This document shows positions 8,052-15,384 of a stretch of 23,223 nt of DNA, one piece after another. The stretch lies in contig JAICTU010000083.1 of the NCBI GenBank assembly GCA_025936205.1, positions 1 through 23,223 of the forward strand. Direction: 5' to 3'. This DNA is from Polyangiaceae bacterium (GTDB lineage Bacteria; Myxococcota; Polyangia; Polyangiales; Polyangiaceae). The notes under the pieces are model-generated. The model worked only from the letters and a program-made list of their open reading frames with translations, did no database searches and was not told the origin of the DNA. Position 1 is the stretch's first letter. Each line of letters begins with the position of its first letter. Position numbers and translations under genes: made by a program.

Positions 8052-9570
8052 GCGCCGGCAGCGCAGCGACGCGCTTCTCGCGACGGGCTCGCTCGACCGG
8101 CGCACGCGACAGACGCGCGCCGCTCGCCACGCACGCGGCCCCGAGCAACAGCAGCGCCGGGTCCACGCCGAGCCGCGTCGGATCGCGCCAGCCGCCGCTG
8201 ACCAGGTCCAGCAAGCCCGAGCTCGCGAACGCCGCTCCCGCCAGCAGCAGCTGATGACCGGCGCTCTGCCGGGCGCGGCCGCCTAGCGCCCAGGCGATCG
8301 CGATCGCCCACACGACCCAGAACGCGATCTGTTCGCCGAGCGTCGAGACCGGGAGCAGTTGTTTCAGCGCGCGGTTGCTCAGAAACAGCGCGCTGGTCGC
8401 CAGCACCAATCCAGCGCACCAGCCCGCCGTCAGCCGCTCCAGCAGGCGATTGCCCCAGTGCGCGCGCCGCGCGTCGCGCCGCTCGAGCCAGACCAGATTA
8501 CCGCTCACGATCACCGCGCAGCTCGCGAGGGCGAGCAGCGCATACACGAGCTTCACGCCGTAGCCGCCGAAGCGAGCATAATGCAGCCCGAAGAACCACG
8601 CCTCGAAGCGCGCGAACGCTCCCCCCTCTGCCGGCGTCACCGCGATCAGAGTATTGTCCGCCGCGCGCAACAGCACGTTGGCAGTGCTGAAGGGTACCCC
8701 GGGTAGGCTGCCCCAGATGTTCACGGAAGAGTGCTCGTCCCCCACGTACTCGATGCCGATCCAGGTCGGCTCGAGCCCCGGCAGCTCCTGCCGGGCACGG
8801 GCCAGCGCGGCATCCAGATCTGGTAGCTGCCCCGTCTGCCTTCCAGTGGGTTCGGGCAGCTCGATATTGTCACCGCGCGCGGCCCGGGCGGCGCTCGCGT
8901 CACCGTGGAACACCGTCTCCACCAGCGCGGGTTGCACCGTGGCGAACGAGAGCGAGAGCACCGCGCCCGTCCAGGCATAGGCCAGCTGATACGGCAGCCC
9001 GAACACACCGAGCACCTTGTGCAGATCGCTCGACCAGGTGCGCGTCACGCGCTCCGAGCGAAACTGAAACCACTGCCGAGCCAGGTCTTTCCAGTGCAAG
9101 AACAGACCGGTCAGCAGCGCAAACAACAGCCCCAGCGCGGCCACGCCCGCCACGTACACCCCGTTGGGCAGCGGCCCCAGGTAGTGCATTTCATAGACGA
9201 ATCCACCCAGCTCGCTGCGCGCGGGCTCGAGCCGCCCGCTGACTGGCGAGTAGCGAACCTCATGGTGCTCCCGGCGCGCGTCCCAGTAGGCGACGAGCCC
9301 GTTCGGCCCCGAGGGCTCGAACGCCACGCGCCGCTTGCCCGCGAGCGGCTCTTCTCGATCCCAGCGCTCGAGCAGCGGCTGCAAGGAGAGGGGAGTGGCT
9401 CGGCCCTGCTCGGCGCTGGTCGCACCAGCATGTGCCCAGTGATCCAGCTCGCGATGGAACAGCGCGAACGCGCCCATGAAGAAGACCACGTGCAACAGCA
9501 GCGCCGTGACCACCCCGACCCAGGCGTGGGTATCCCAGTAGATCTGAAAGGTGCGCGGCGCGAGCTTCAT
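8041..9570 (-). CDS. PepSY-associated transmembrane protein, probable iron-siderophore reductase component
   Basis: The 509-residue protein has the PepSY_TM layout. TM1 follows an N-terminal DTHAWVG histidine motif. A periplasmic PepSY-type stretch (about 60-130) precedes TM2 (VYVAGVAALGLLFALLTGLF) with FLHWKDL, then TM3 after DLHKVLGVFGLPYQL, a second periplasmic PepSY region (about 240-330), TM4 (LVYALLALASCAVIVSG) and three further helices. The conserved membrane histidines could bind haem. Such proteins are linked to reduction or release of iron from siderophores at the inner membrane. An ATG at 9570 preceded by GGAG seven bases away fixes the start. It begins 12 bases after DUF3649 and shares its promoter. 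Family membership is clear; the electron-transfer role is inferred. Confidence 0.87.
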   Translation of the reverse strand: MKLAPRTFQIYWDTHAWVGVVTALLLHVVFFMGAFALFHRELDHWAHAGATSAEQGRATPLSLQPLLERWDREEPLAGKRRVAFEPSGPNGLVAYWDARREHHEVRYSPVSGRLEPARSELGGFVYEMHYLGPLPNGVYVAGVAALGLLFALLTGLFLHWKDLARQWFQFRSERVTRTWSSDLHKVLGVFGLPYQLAYAWTGAVLSLSFATVQPALVETVFHGDASAARAARGDNIELPEPTGRQTGQLPDLDAALARARQELPGLEPTWIGIEYVGDEHSSVNIWGSLPGVPFSTANVLLRAADNTLIAVTPAEGGAFARFEAWFFGLHYARFGGYGVKLVYALLALASCAVIVSGNLVWLERRDARRAHWGNRLLERLTAGWCAGLVLATSALFLSNRALKQLLPVSTLGEQIAFWVVWAIAIAWALGGRARQSAGHQLLLAGAAFASSGLLDLVSGGWRDPTRLGVDPALLLLGAACVASGARLSRAPVERARREKRVAALPALSR

Positions 9571-9582
9571 CGCAGGCTCCGT

Positions 9583-9873
9583 TCAGCGCGCGCGCAGGGC
9601 GAGCCAGCTCAGCCCTGCCGCGAGCGCGCCAGCGAGCGCGAGCCAGAGCCACGCGCGCCCGCCATTCCGGGCCAGAAACAAACTGCAGGCGAGGGCCGCC
9701 CAGAGCGGCACCACCGAGTAAGCGCCAATCAGGTACCGCAGCTCGAGGCGCAACGGCAGCGCGGCCGCGAGCGCGACCCCGAGCAGCAAAGACACCGGCA
9801 GGCTGCCCGCCAGCGCTGCGAGCGTGCGCGACGTGGAATGGTTCAGCTGCGGGCGCCGAGCAACGCGGGACAC
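9583..9873 (-). CDS. DUF3649-like small membrane protein
   Basis: About 96 residues with three hydrophobic helices: RTLAALAGSLPVSLLLGVALAAALPL, a middle stretch around YLIGAYSVVPLWAALACSLF, and AWLWLALAGALAAGL at the end. This matches the DUF3649 pattern ('R..AA..GGYALA... LW.FAARS..RAW'), a family found upstream of PepSY genes in siderophore-uptake loci. The GTG at 9873 is chosen as start because AGCAGG lies about six bases upstream. A longer frame opening with TTG at 9918 would begin upstream of the predicted transcription start. It is the first gene of a two-gene operon with the PepSY protein. Confidence 0.65.
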   Translation of the reverse strand: MSRVARRPQLNHSTSRTLAALAGSLPVSLLLGVALAAALPLRLELRYLIGAYSVVPLWAALACSLFLARNGGRAWLWLALAGALAAGLSWLALRAR

Positions 9874-9906
9874 AATAGCCTGCTTCTCACGAATGTTCAG
9901 TCCGCG

Positions 9907-9935
9907 TCTATAATGCAAATGAGTCGCAACATCAA
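9907..9935 (-). promoter_or_regulatory. Promoter with embedded Fur-box-like palindrome for DUF3649-PepSY
   Basis: On the minus strand TTGATG (9930-9935), a 17-base spacer and TATAGA (9907-9912) form a good sigma-70 promoter about 27 bases ahead of the GTG at 9873. The spacer holds a 7-1-7 imperfect palindrome, plus-strand TGCAAATGAGTCGCA at 9914-9928 (5 of 7 positions symmetric). Its GCAAATGAG half matches common proteobacterial Fur boxes. Placement between -35 and -10 is typical for repression, which fits an iron-uptake operon. Binding by Fur is inferred. Confidence 0.55.
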
Positions 9936-10135
9936 TAGCCTCGTTTGCTCGTCAAATTCGGCGGCTCGCGACTTTCGTTCGAAGTTTTCCGGCCTCGGCG
10001 GGATTGCACCCGGTCGCGTTCGGATCGGCTTTGTGAATGCGGAGCGGACGCGTTATCAGGGCAGGCTTCGGGGACGCTGGGTCGCAGACCGGGTCCCGAC
10101 AAACCTGGGCCTGCGTGCCCAGTTGGGAGTTCACC

Positions 10136-11755
10136 ATGTTTCGAACGCGCTTTGCTTCTTCTTCCATCCTGCTTCGGTCCAGCGCCGTTCTTGCCGGAGT
10201 GTTCACCGGGCTGTTGCTCACGGGTTGCGGCAGCGATGACGACGAGTCCTCCAACACGACACGCATCGGCGCGCTGCAGCCCGACGCTGACGCCGTGGAC
10301 AATGCCTTGATCGCGCTCGGCGGCAAGCAAGCTCTCTCGGAGTTGAAGGGCATCGAGTACGAGAGCACCGGTACGCGCTACGCGCTCAATGAAGGCCTCA
10401 ATCCCGAAGACGTGACCCAGGTCAACACCTACGAGACCAAGCGCTACATCGCGATCAGCGGCGATCAGCTGCGGCTCGACACCCAGCGCAAGCTGACCTT
10501 CATCGGCGTCGTCACCGACAACGAGTTCTCCGAGATCGTCGACGGCAACGCCGGCTTCCTGAAGGGCGACGACGGTCTCGCCGCCGGCTTCGCCGCGCCC
10601 GACAGCGCTCTCAGCGCCGCACGCGTGGCCGCCGTGAAGAAGCAGCAGATGCTGCTCAATCCCCAGATCCTGCTGGCCAAGGTGGCGCGCGGTGAGCTCG
10701 CTGCAACCGAGCCGGGCGTCGAGCTGGTCGGCGGCCAGCTGCAGCGCACGTTCCGGGTCGGAGGCGTGCGCTTCTTCAGCGACGCGGACAGCGGCTACAT
10801 CACCAAGGTCAGCGTGCTCGAAGACGTGAGCCCCTTCAAGGACGCCGAGGTCGAAGCGGTGTTCGACGGTTGGCAGGCAGGCGACGGCTCGGACGTGATG
10901 TTCCCCACGCTGGCGGCGATGTCCGCGGCGGGTGAGCGCGTGCTGGTCGAGACCCGCGGCATCACCAGCGCGGTCAGCGAGCTCGACGCCACGAAGTTTG
11001 CTTTGCCGGGGCCTGGCGCCGTTTTCTCGCAGGCGGAGGCCACGCGCGGCGCCGCGGCGCAAGCCGCGCTGAGCCAGCCCGAGTCGCTCGGCATTCCATT
11101 CCGCGACTCGCTGCAGAACATCGTCACGCCCACCGAGCTGGCGCCCGGCGTCTGGCACCTGACGGGTGGTTCTCACAACTCGCTGATCGTGGAGCAGGCC
11201 GCGGGCTACGTCCTGGTCGAGGCCCCGCTCGATCCGTTCCGCACGCTGGCGGTCACCAACTGGGCCCGCGACAACCTCGCCGGCAAGCCGCTGGCGTACG
11301 TGATCAACACCCACCATCACGAAGATCACTCGGCGGGTGTGCGCCAGGCCGTCGGTCTCGGTGCGCGCCTGGTCGCGCATCAGGCTGGCGCCGCCTTCTG
11401 GCAGCGCGTGCTCAATGCGCCCGCCACGGTGATCGCCGACTCGCTCTCCGGCAGCCCGCCACGCACCACCGTGGAATACGTCAAGGCCGGCGATTCGCTG
11501 GTGCTGGCCGACGCCACCAATCCGGTGACCGCCTATTCGGTCGCGAACTGCCACGCCAACGACATGCTGGTGATCGGCGTGGGCAAGTTCATGTTCACCT
11601 CGGATCTGGTGAGCCCCGGCAACGGCCAGCCCCTGTGCCCGCTATCGCAGACCCTGGGCGCGCTGGCGGCCTACAACTTCAGCCCCGAGACGATCGTCGG
11701 CGGCCACGGCACGACGGCCCTGGCTGCGGACCTGCTCGCCCAGTACCCGGACTGA
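10136..11755 (+). CDS. Lipoprotein with LolA-like N-terminal part and metallo-beta-lactamase (MBL) hydrolase domain
   Basis: The 539-residue protein begins with a lipoprotein signal ending LLLTGC (C31, then Gly-Ser), so it should be anchored in the outer membrane. Residues about 55-315 begin ALIALGGKQALSELKGIEYES and are beta-rich, resembling LolA-like lipoprotein-sorting domains found ahead of MBL domains in other proteobacteria. The MBL domain (about 335-539) has the metal motif HHHEDH at 393-398 (HxHxDH), a later NCHAND histidine, the FTSDL aspartate and a C-terminal GGHGT histidine, so a di-metal site looks complete. The substrate is unknown. ATG 10136 is preceded by GGGAG at good spacing. 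The gene is divergent from the DUF3649-PepSY operon and ends 11 bases from the convergent GH43 gene. Confidence 0.88.
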   Translation: MFRTRFASSSILLRSSAVLAGVFTGLLLTGCGSDDDESSNTTRIGALQPDADAVDNALIALGGKQALSELKGIEYESTGTRYALNEGLNPEDVTQVNTYETKRYIAISGDQLRLDTQRKLTFIGVVTDNEFSEIVDGNAGFLKGDDGLAAGFAAPDSALSAARVAAVKKQQMLLNPQILLAKVARGELAATEPGVELVGGQLQRTFRVGGVRFFSDADSGYITKVSVLEDVSPFKDAEVEAVFDGWQAGDGSDVMFPTLAAMSAAGERVLVETRGITSAVSELDATKFALPGPGAVFSQAEATRGAAAQAALSQPESLGIPFRDSLQNIVTPTELAPGVWHLTGGSHNSLIVEQAAGYVLVEAPLDPFRTLAVTNWARDNLAGKPLAYVINTHHHEDHSAGVRQAVGLGARLVAHQAGAAFWQRVLNAPATVIADSLSGSPPRTTVEYVKAGDSLVLADATNPVTAYSVANCHANDMLVIGVGKFMFTSDLVSPGNGQPLCPLSQTLGALAAYNFSPETIVGGHGTTALAADLLAQYPD

Positions 11756-11766
11756 CCCGCTGGAAG

Positions 11767-13284
11767 CTACTCGCCCGCCGGCTCGTACTCGAACCAGTCG
11801 AAGTCGGCGGGCGGCATGCGAGCCGCGCTCGCAGTGCTGGCAAAGAGCCCGATGTACACGCCGGTGAAGCCGCCGGCGCTTTCGGAAGAGAGCGGCGAGG
11901 TGGGCGCGTGGCCCAGCAGGTGCTGTCCACGCGAGTCGCGGAAGGACAGCGCGTAGCGATCGGGGAAGGCTTCGAGCTCCAGCACCAGATCGGTGCTCGT
12001 GGTGGCACGCTCGGCCACCAGTGTCGAGATGCCGGCGCTGCGCGTCCAGAGTTGCACGCGCCGTTCGCCGCCGGCCTGGGTGAGCACGAGGTCGTGGTGG
12101 TTCTCTTCGTTGGCGCGCAGCGTGAGGCCGGCACGCTGTCCGTCTCGATCCGGCTCGAAGAACAGCCGCGCGGCGGCACGGCAGCGCAAATGCTGCTGGC
12201 GGCGGCCCACGAAGGCGGGTGAGCTGATGCTGTCGAGCGAAGCCTCGGAGCCGTACAGGCGCAAACAACCGCTGCGCTCGCTCAGGGACCAGCTGCCCGG
12301 CGCAGGGTTGCGCACGAAGTTCCAGCACAGCGCGAGCTCATGCGAATCGAAGTCGTCACGCCGCGCGTCACTGGCCCAGGGATGCGGCGCCGGCAGCCCC
12401 TCCGAGCTCATCTCCAGGCCGATCGGATGCCGCTCGTTGATCACGGGCCAGCCGTCGGAGCTCCAGCGCACCGGAGCGAGAAACGTCTCGCGTCCCAGGT
12501 GGTGGTGCGCTCCGTTCCAGCGCCGAATCCCCAGGAACACAATCCACCAGTGACCGTCCGGGGTCTGCACGAAGTCGCCGTGACCGGTGGCCTGGATCGG
12601 CTCGTCGGGGCGGGTGCTGTGGGTGAGGATCGGGTTGTCGGGGCACGCCTCGAAGGGGCCAAACGGAGAGCGCGAGCGCGCGATCGTGAGCTGGTGCCCC
12701 GTGCTGGTCCCGCCCTCGGAGATCAGCAGATAGTAGCTGCCGTTGATTCGATACAGGTGCGGCCCCTCGGGCCAGATGCCGCCCGTGCCGGGCCAGATCG
12801 CGACGGGGGGCTGCAGTAAGCCGCGCGTCAGCGAAAGCTCCGCCTGGTAGATGGCGCCGCGCTCACCGCCGCCTTCGCGCGTGTAATAGATGCGGCCGTC
12901 GTCATCGAACAGCAGCGATGGGTCGATGCCGAGCGAGTCCTCCGGCAACCACACCGGGTCCGACCATGGTCCTGCGGGGTCGCGAGCGGTCACGTAGAAG
13001 TTACCGCCGGAGGAGACGTTGGTCGTGATCAGGTAGAACACGCCGTGATGCTCGCGCAGGGTGGGCGCAAAGATGCCTCCCGAGCTCTTCGCGCCCTGGA
13101 GCGGCAGCTGGCTCGGGCGCGTCAACGCGTGGCCGATTTGCCGCCAGTGCAGCAGATCGCGGCTGTGAAAAATGGGGACACCGGGGAAGTACTCGAACGA
13201 GCTGGTCGCGAGGTAGTAGTCGCCAGCGACGCGACAGATGCTCGGATCGGGATAGAAGCCGGCCAGGATCGGATTGCGGAACAT
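11767..13284 (-). CDS. Glycoside hydrolase family 43 (beta-xylosidase/arabinofuranosidase type)
   Basis: The 505-residue protein has a five-bladed GH43 catalytic domain (about 1-300) and a C-terminal concanavalin-like beta-sandwich (about 320-505), the two-domain form of XynB-type beta-xylosidases. Catalytic residues are visible: general base D13 in GFYPDPSICR, pKa-tuning D121 in GIDPSLLFDDDG and general acid E173 in IWPEGPHLY. There is no signal peptide, so it probably cleaves imported xylo- or arabino-oligosaccharides in the cytosol. The start ATG 13284 is chosen because family members begin close to the RNPIL segment. The frame also extends to an ATG at 13350, which would add 22 unrelated residues and run through the palindromic operator region. 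It is divergent from the AHSA1-ArsR operon. Confidence 0.92.
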   Translation of the reverse strand: MFRNPILAGFYPDPSICRVAGDYYLATSSFEYFPGVPIFHSRDLLHWRQIGHALTRPSQLPLQGAKSSGGIFAPTLREHHGVFYLITTNVSSGGNFYVTARDPAGPWSDPVWLPEDSLGIDPSLLFDDDGRIYYTREGGGERGAIYQAELSLTRGLLQPPVAIWPGTGGIWPEGPHLYRINGSYYLLISEGGTSTGHQLTIARSRSPFGPFEACPDNPILTHSTRPDEPIQATGHGDFVQTPDGHWWIVFLGIRRWNGAHHHLGRETFLAPVRWSSDGWPVINERHPIGLEMSSEGLPAPHPWASDARRDDFDSHELALCWNFVRNPAPGSWSLSERSGCLRLYGSEASLDSISSPAFVGRRQQHLRCRAAARLFFEPDRDGQRAGLTLRANEENHHDLVLTQAGGERRVQLWTRSAGISTLVAERATTSTDLVLELEAFPDRYALSFRDSRGQHLLGHAPTSPLSSESAGGFTGVYIGLFASTASAARMPPADFDWFEYEPAGE

Positions 13285-13313
13285 CGCTCGGCCGAGCACA
13301 CTACCACAATCTT

Positions 13314-13329
13314 GCAACCAATGGGTTGC
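13314..13329. promoter_or_regulatory. Palindromic operator candidate 1
   Basis: GCAACC-AATG-GGTTGC forms a 6-4-6 inverted repeat between the divergent GH43 and AHSA1-ArsR genes. It has the same arms as the site at 13354-13369, with centres exactly 40 bp apart, about four helical turns. A shared regulator binding both is likely; the adjacent ArsR-family protein is the obvious candidate. Confidence 0.6.
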
Positions 13330-13353
13330 GCTTTGAGAGACGGCGCTCATAAT

Positions 13354-13369
13354 GCAACCATATGGTTGC
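13354..13369. promoter_or_regulatory. Palindromic operator candidate 2, covering the AHSA1 start codon
   Basis: GCAACCATATGGTTGC is a perfect 16-base palindrome. The AHSA1 ATG (13362-13364) lies inside it. A CATAAT at 13348-13353 could be a -10 element that would place the transcription start at or next to that ATG, giving a leaderless message. Occupancy here would block initiation directly. Confidence 0.6.
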
Positions 13370-13820
13370 TCAAAACACGGACCGCATCGAAAAGCAGATC
13401 TTCCTCCGTGCCCCGCGCTCGCGCGTGTGGCGCGCTCTGACCCAGGCCGAGGAGTTTGGCAGCTGGTTCGGCGTGCAGCTGGACGGCAAGCTGGCCCCGC
13501 AGCGCAGCGTCACGGGGCGCATCACCAGCAAGGGCTACGAGCACATCACGTTCGAGCTCCAGGTGCAGCAGATCGACCCGGAGAGTTACTTCTCCTACCG
13601 CTGGCATCCGTACGCCATCGATCCCTCGCTGGACTACTCGAAGGAACCGACCACGCTGGTGGAGTTCCGGCTCGAGGAGGTGAGCGGCGGCACACAGCTG
13701 CGCCTGAGCGAGTCGGGCTTCGAGCAGATCCCGCTGGCGCGCCGCGCGGAGGCCTTCCGCATGAACGACGGCGGCTGGACCGAGCAGATGAAGAACATCG
13801 AACGCCATGTCGCGGCGTAG
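13362..13820 (+). CDS. SRPBCC/AHSA1-domain protein
   Basis: The 152-residue protein is one SRPBCC (START-like) domain. It opens with the typical DRIEKQIFLRAPRSRVWRAL strand and helix, then FGSWFGVQ, SYRWHPY, a TTLVEFRLEE strand and a long C-terminal helix ending in WTEQMKNIERHV. These domains bind hydrophobic ligands, and members paired with ArsR regulators are thought to act in stress or ligand-sensing circuits, with the exact role unknown. The ATG at 13362 fits the family N terminus but has no ribosome-binding site; it sits inside a palindrome and may head a leaderless transcript. It overlaps the ArsR gene by 14 bases, so the two are probably translated together. Confidence 0.88.
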   Translation: MVAQNTDRIEKQIFLRAPRSRVWRALTQAEEFGSWFGVQLDGKLAPQRSVTGRITSKGYEHITFELQVQQIDPESYFSYRWHPYAIDPSLDYSKEPTTLVEFRLEEVSGGTQLRLSESGFEQIPLARRAEAFRMNDGGWTEQMKNIERHVAA

Positions 13821-14148
13821 CTCGGCGGCGCTGCGCGTCGAGCAAGCGGCGCCGATCTTTGCAGCCCTCGGGGATGAGACGCGGCTCGCTCTGGTCGGCC
13901 GTCTCGGCACCAGTGGCCCGCTCTCGATCACTCGCCTGACCGAGGGTTCCCAGGTGACGCGCCAGGCGGTGACCAAGCACCTGCAGGTGCTCGCGGACGC
14001 GGGCCTGGTGCGCGACGAGTGGCACGGGCGCGAGCGGCTCTGGGTCTTCGAGGCCGCGCGGCTCGCCGAAGCGCGCCGCTGCCTCGACGTGATCTCCAGC
14101 CAGTGGGACGACGCTCTGTCGCGCTTGAAGGATTTCGTGGAGAAGTAA
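13807..14148 (+). CDS. ArsR-family winged-helix transcriptional regulator
   Basis: The 113-residue protein is a single winged helix: APIFAALGDETRLALVGRL (helices 1-2), a recognition helix near residues 48-62 (SQVTRQAVTKHLQVLADAG), and a beta wing around RDEWHGRERLWVF. No cysteine metal site of the classical ArsR/SmtB type is present, so metal sensing is unlikely. It resembles the subgroup encoded next to AHSA1-domain partners. The start overlaps the AHSA1 stop, indicating one operon. The pair of GCAACC/GGTTGC palindromes upstream is a plausible autoregulatory operator that could also control the divergent GH43 gene. Confidence 0.92.
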   Translation: MSRRSSAALRVEQAAPIFAALGDETRLALVGRLGTSGPLSITRLTEGSQVTRQAVTKHLQVLADAGLVRDEWHGRERLWVFEAARLAEARRCLDVISSQWDDALSRLKDFVEK

Positions 14149-14234
14149 TCCGTCGGACGATTGCCCCCGAGCCCGCTGGGTGTCGATCCGTTTGGGGCTG
14201 GCGGCATGCGGTCGGCTGCGCGATAGTCGGTCGC

Positions 14235-14999
14235 ATGAGCCTCGCTGCGGTGCTAGCGCTGGGATTTTTCCTGGGGATGCGCCACGCGACGGACGCCGAT
14301 CACGTGGTGGCGGTGTCCACTATCGTCAGCCGCCGCCGCACCCTGCGCGCGGCCGCACCGATCGGCATGCTGTGGGGCATCGGTCACACGCTCACGATCC
14401 TGCTGGTCGGCGGTGCGATCATCCTGTTCGGCATCGTGATCCCGCCGCGCCTCGGGCTGGGTATGGAGTTCTCGGTGGCCATCATGCTGGTGCTGCTCGG
14501 CGCGCTGAACGTGCGCAGCGTGCTGCGCGACGCGCGCGCCATTGCCGGGTCGCACCCGCACTCCCACGAGCTGCCTCATGTCCACGACGGCATCGCGCAC
14601 GTGCACGGCGGCGTGGCAGCGCTGGGTGTCGAGGTGGCGCGGGGCGCAGCGCCCGCCCTGCGCTCGCTCGGAGGCCTGCGCCCGCTGCTGGTCGGCGTCG
14701 TGCATGGCCTCGCGGGCTCCGCTGCCGTCGCACTGCTGGTGCTCGGTGCGATTGAGGACGCAGCGCTCGCCCTCGTCTACCTGCTCCTGTTCGGCCTGGG
14801 CACGATCGCCGGCATGGTGCTGATCACCACGGCGCTGGCGGTGCCCGTCGCAGTGGCGGCGCAACGCTTCGCCAGCTTCCATCGCGTGCTCGGCGTGGGC
14901 ACCGGGCTCGCCAGCGTCGCGTTCGGCGGCCTGCTCGTCTACGAGATCGGCTTCGTGCAGGGGCTATTCAGCACCGACCTGCACTGGGCGCCGCATTGA
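14235..14999 (+). CDS. NiCoT-type nickel/cobalt permease
   Basis: The 254-residue membrane protein carries the NiCoT signature HX4DH in TM2 (H17, D22, H23 in GMRHATDADHVV), followed by further helices: GMLWGIGHTLTILLVGGAIILFG, FSVAIMLVLLGAL, and in the C-terminal half LLVGVVHGLAGSAAVALLVL and YLLLFGLGTIAGMVL. A histidine-rich cytoplasmic loop lies near residues 103-126, and GVVHGLAGS repeats the metal-binding His pattern. These proteins import Ni2+ or Co2+ across the inner membrane. The frame is open far upstream, but ATG 14235 puts the first helix at the N terminus as expected. It starts 86 bases after the ArsR gene; no nickel enzyme is encoded nearby. Confidence 0.88.
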   Translation: MSLAAVLALGFFLGMRHATDADHVVAVSTIVSRRRTLRAAAPIGMLWGIGHTLTILLVGGAIILFGIVIPPRLGLGMEFSVAIMLVLLGALNVRSVLRDARAIAGSHPHSHELPHVHDGIAHVHGGVAALGVEVARGAAPALRSLGGLRPLLVGVVHGLAGSAAVALLVLGAIEDAALALVYLLLFGLGTIAGMVLITTALAVPVAVAAQRFASFHRVLGVGTGLASVAFGGLLVYEIGFVQGLFSTDLHWAPH

Positions 15000-15032
15000 G
15001 TGTTCGCGGTCTGAAGCCCCCGCCCCAGAGCG

Positions 15033-15050
15033 CGGAGCCTCGTGGCTCCG
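15033..15050 (+). terminator. Stem-loop downstream of the nickel permease gene
   Basis: CGGAGCC-TCGT-GGCTCCG is a perfect 7-bp stem with a tetraloop, 33 bases after the permease stop in a convergent gene gap. No T-run follows, so termination is a guess from position and shape. Confidence 0.35.
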
Positions 15051-15180
15051 ATCGGCTCGCCGCGGTGGGGTTTCTGTTGCGAAGAGACATCGCCGCTGAG
15101 CCGCTGCGGAGGCAATTGGGCACCCACTGGACCGGCCTCTTTCACTTGCCACCGGTGCACATGTTTTAGGGTGATAGCGG

Positions 15181-15194
15181 CCGGGGCAACCCGG
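15181..15194 (+). other. Hairpin with a GNRA-type loop
   Basis: CCGGG-GCAA-CCCGG forms a 5-bp stem capped by a GCAA tetraloop, 17 bases before the ATG of a possible small ORF. GNRA loops are common in structured RNAs, but no wider known riboswitch pattern was recognised around it. Confidence 0.3.
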
Positions 15195-15211
15195 TGCCAT
15201 TTCAAGTAGCG

Positions 15212-15328
15212 ATGTCAACCGATCAACTGGCGGTCATCATCAGCCTCTGTATCCTGCTGCTGTCGAGCGGAAGCCCGCGGTTCAAGCACCGCGCTCGCGG
15301 ACCCCGGCACTTGAGCCACGCCTCCTGA
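15212..15328 (+). CDS. Possible 38-residue single-pass membrane peptide
   Basis: A short frame starts at ATG 15212 and stops at TGA 15326-15328. The N-terminal part is strongly hydrophobic (LAVIISLCILLLSSG), followed by a basic tail (RFKHRARGPRHL), the shape of a small inner-membrane protein with cytoplasmic positive end. About 31 of 38 third positions are G or C, as in real genes here. There is no good ribosome-binding site. The remainder of 15000-15384 shows no other gene, so this is the only coding candidate there; the family is unknown. Confidence 0.25.
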   Translation: MSTDQLAVIISLCILLLSSGSPRFKHRARGPRHLSHAS

Positions 15329-15367
15329 GGCCGGCCCCAAACCCGGAGCCGTGCTCGGCCCGGGGTG

Positions 15368-15380
15368 CCGGGTGTCCCCG
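15368..15380 (-). repeat. Short degenerate copy of the CGGGG-TRT-CCCCG stem-loop repeat
   Basis: CCGGGTGTCCCCG, five bases from the SDR stop codon, resembles the core of the longer copies at 16702 and 19082. It lacks one G of the stem and the A-rich flank, so its relation to them is tentative. Confidence 0.3.
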
Positions 15381-15384
15381 CCAC

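Noticed and set aside
6357..8105. Long minus-strand frame opposite the lipoprotein and DUF3325 genes
   Set aside because: Low-complexity Arg/Ala/Gln-rich product with no domain; the plus-strand lipobox and membrane helices are convincing.
9874..9918. Upstream TTG start for the DUF3649 gene
   Set aside because: The added segment overlaps the predicted -10 element, so it would not be transcribed; GTG 9873 has a ribosome-binding site.
9932..11554. Long minus-strand frame opposite the MBL lipoprotein
   Set aside because: The MBL metal motifs and lipoprotein signal on the plus strand explain the region; the antisense product has no recognisable features.
13285..13350. Longer GH43 N terminus from ATG 13350
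   Set aside because: The extra 22 residues are unlike the family and run across the palindromic operator region.
15140..15215. Riboswitch (for example c-di-GMP type) suggested by the GCAA-capped hairpin
   Set aside because: No matching second helix or conserved core of a known riboswitch class could be found around it.
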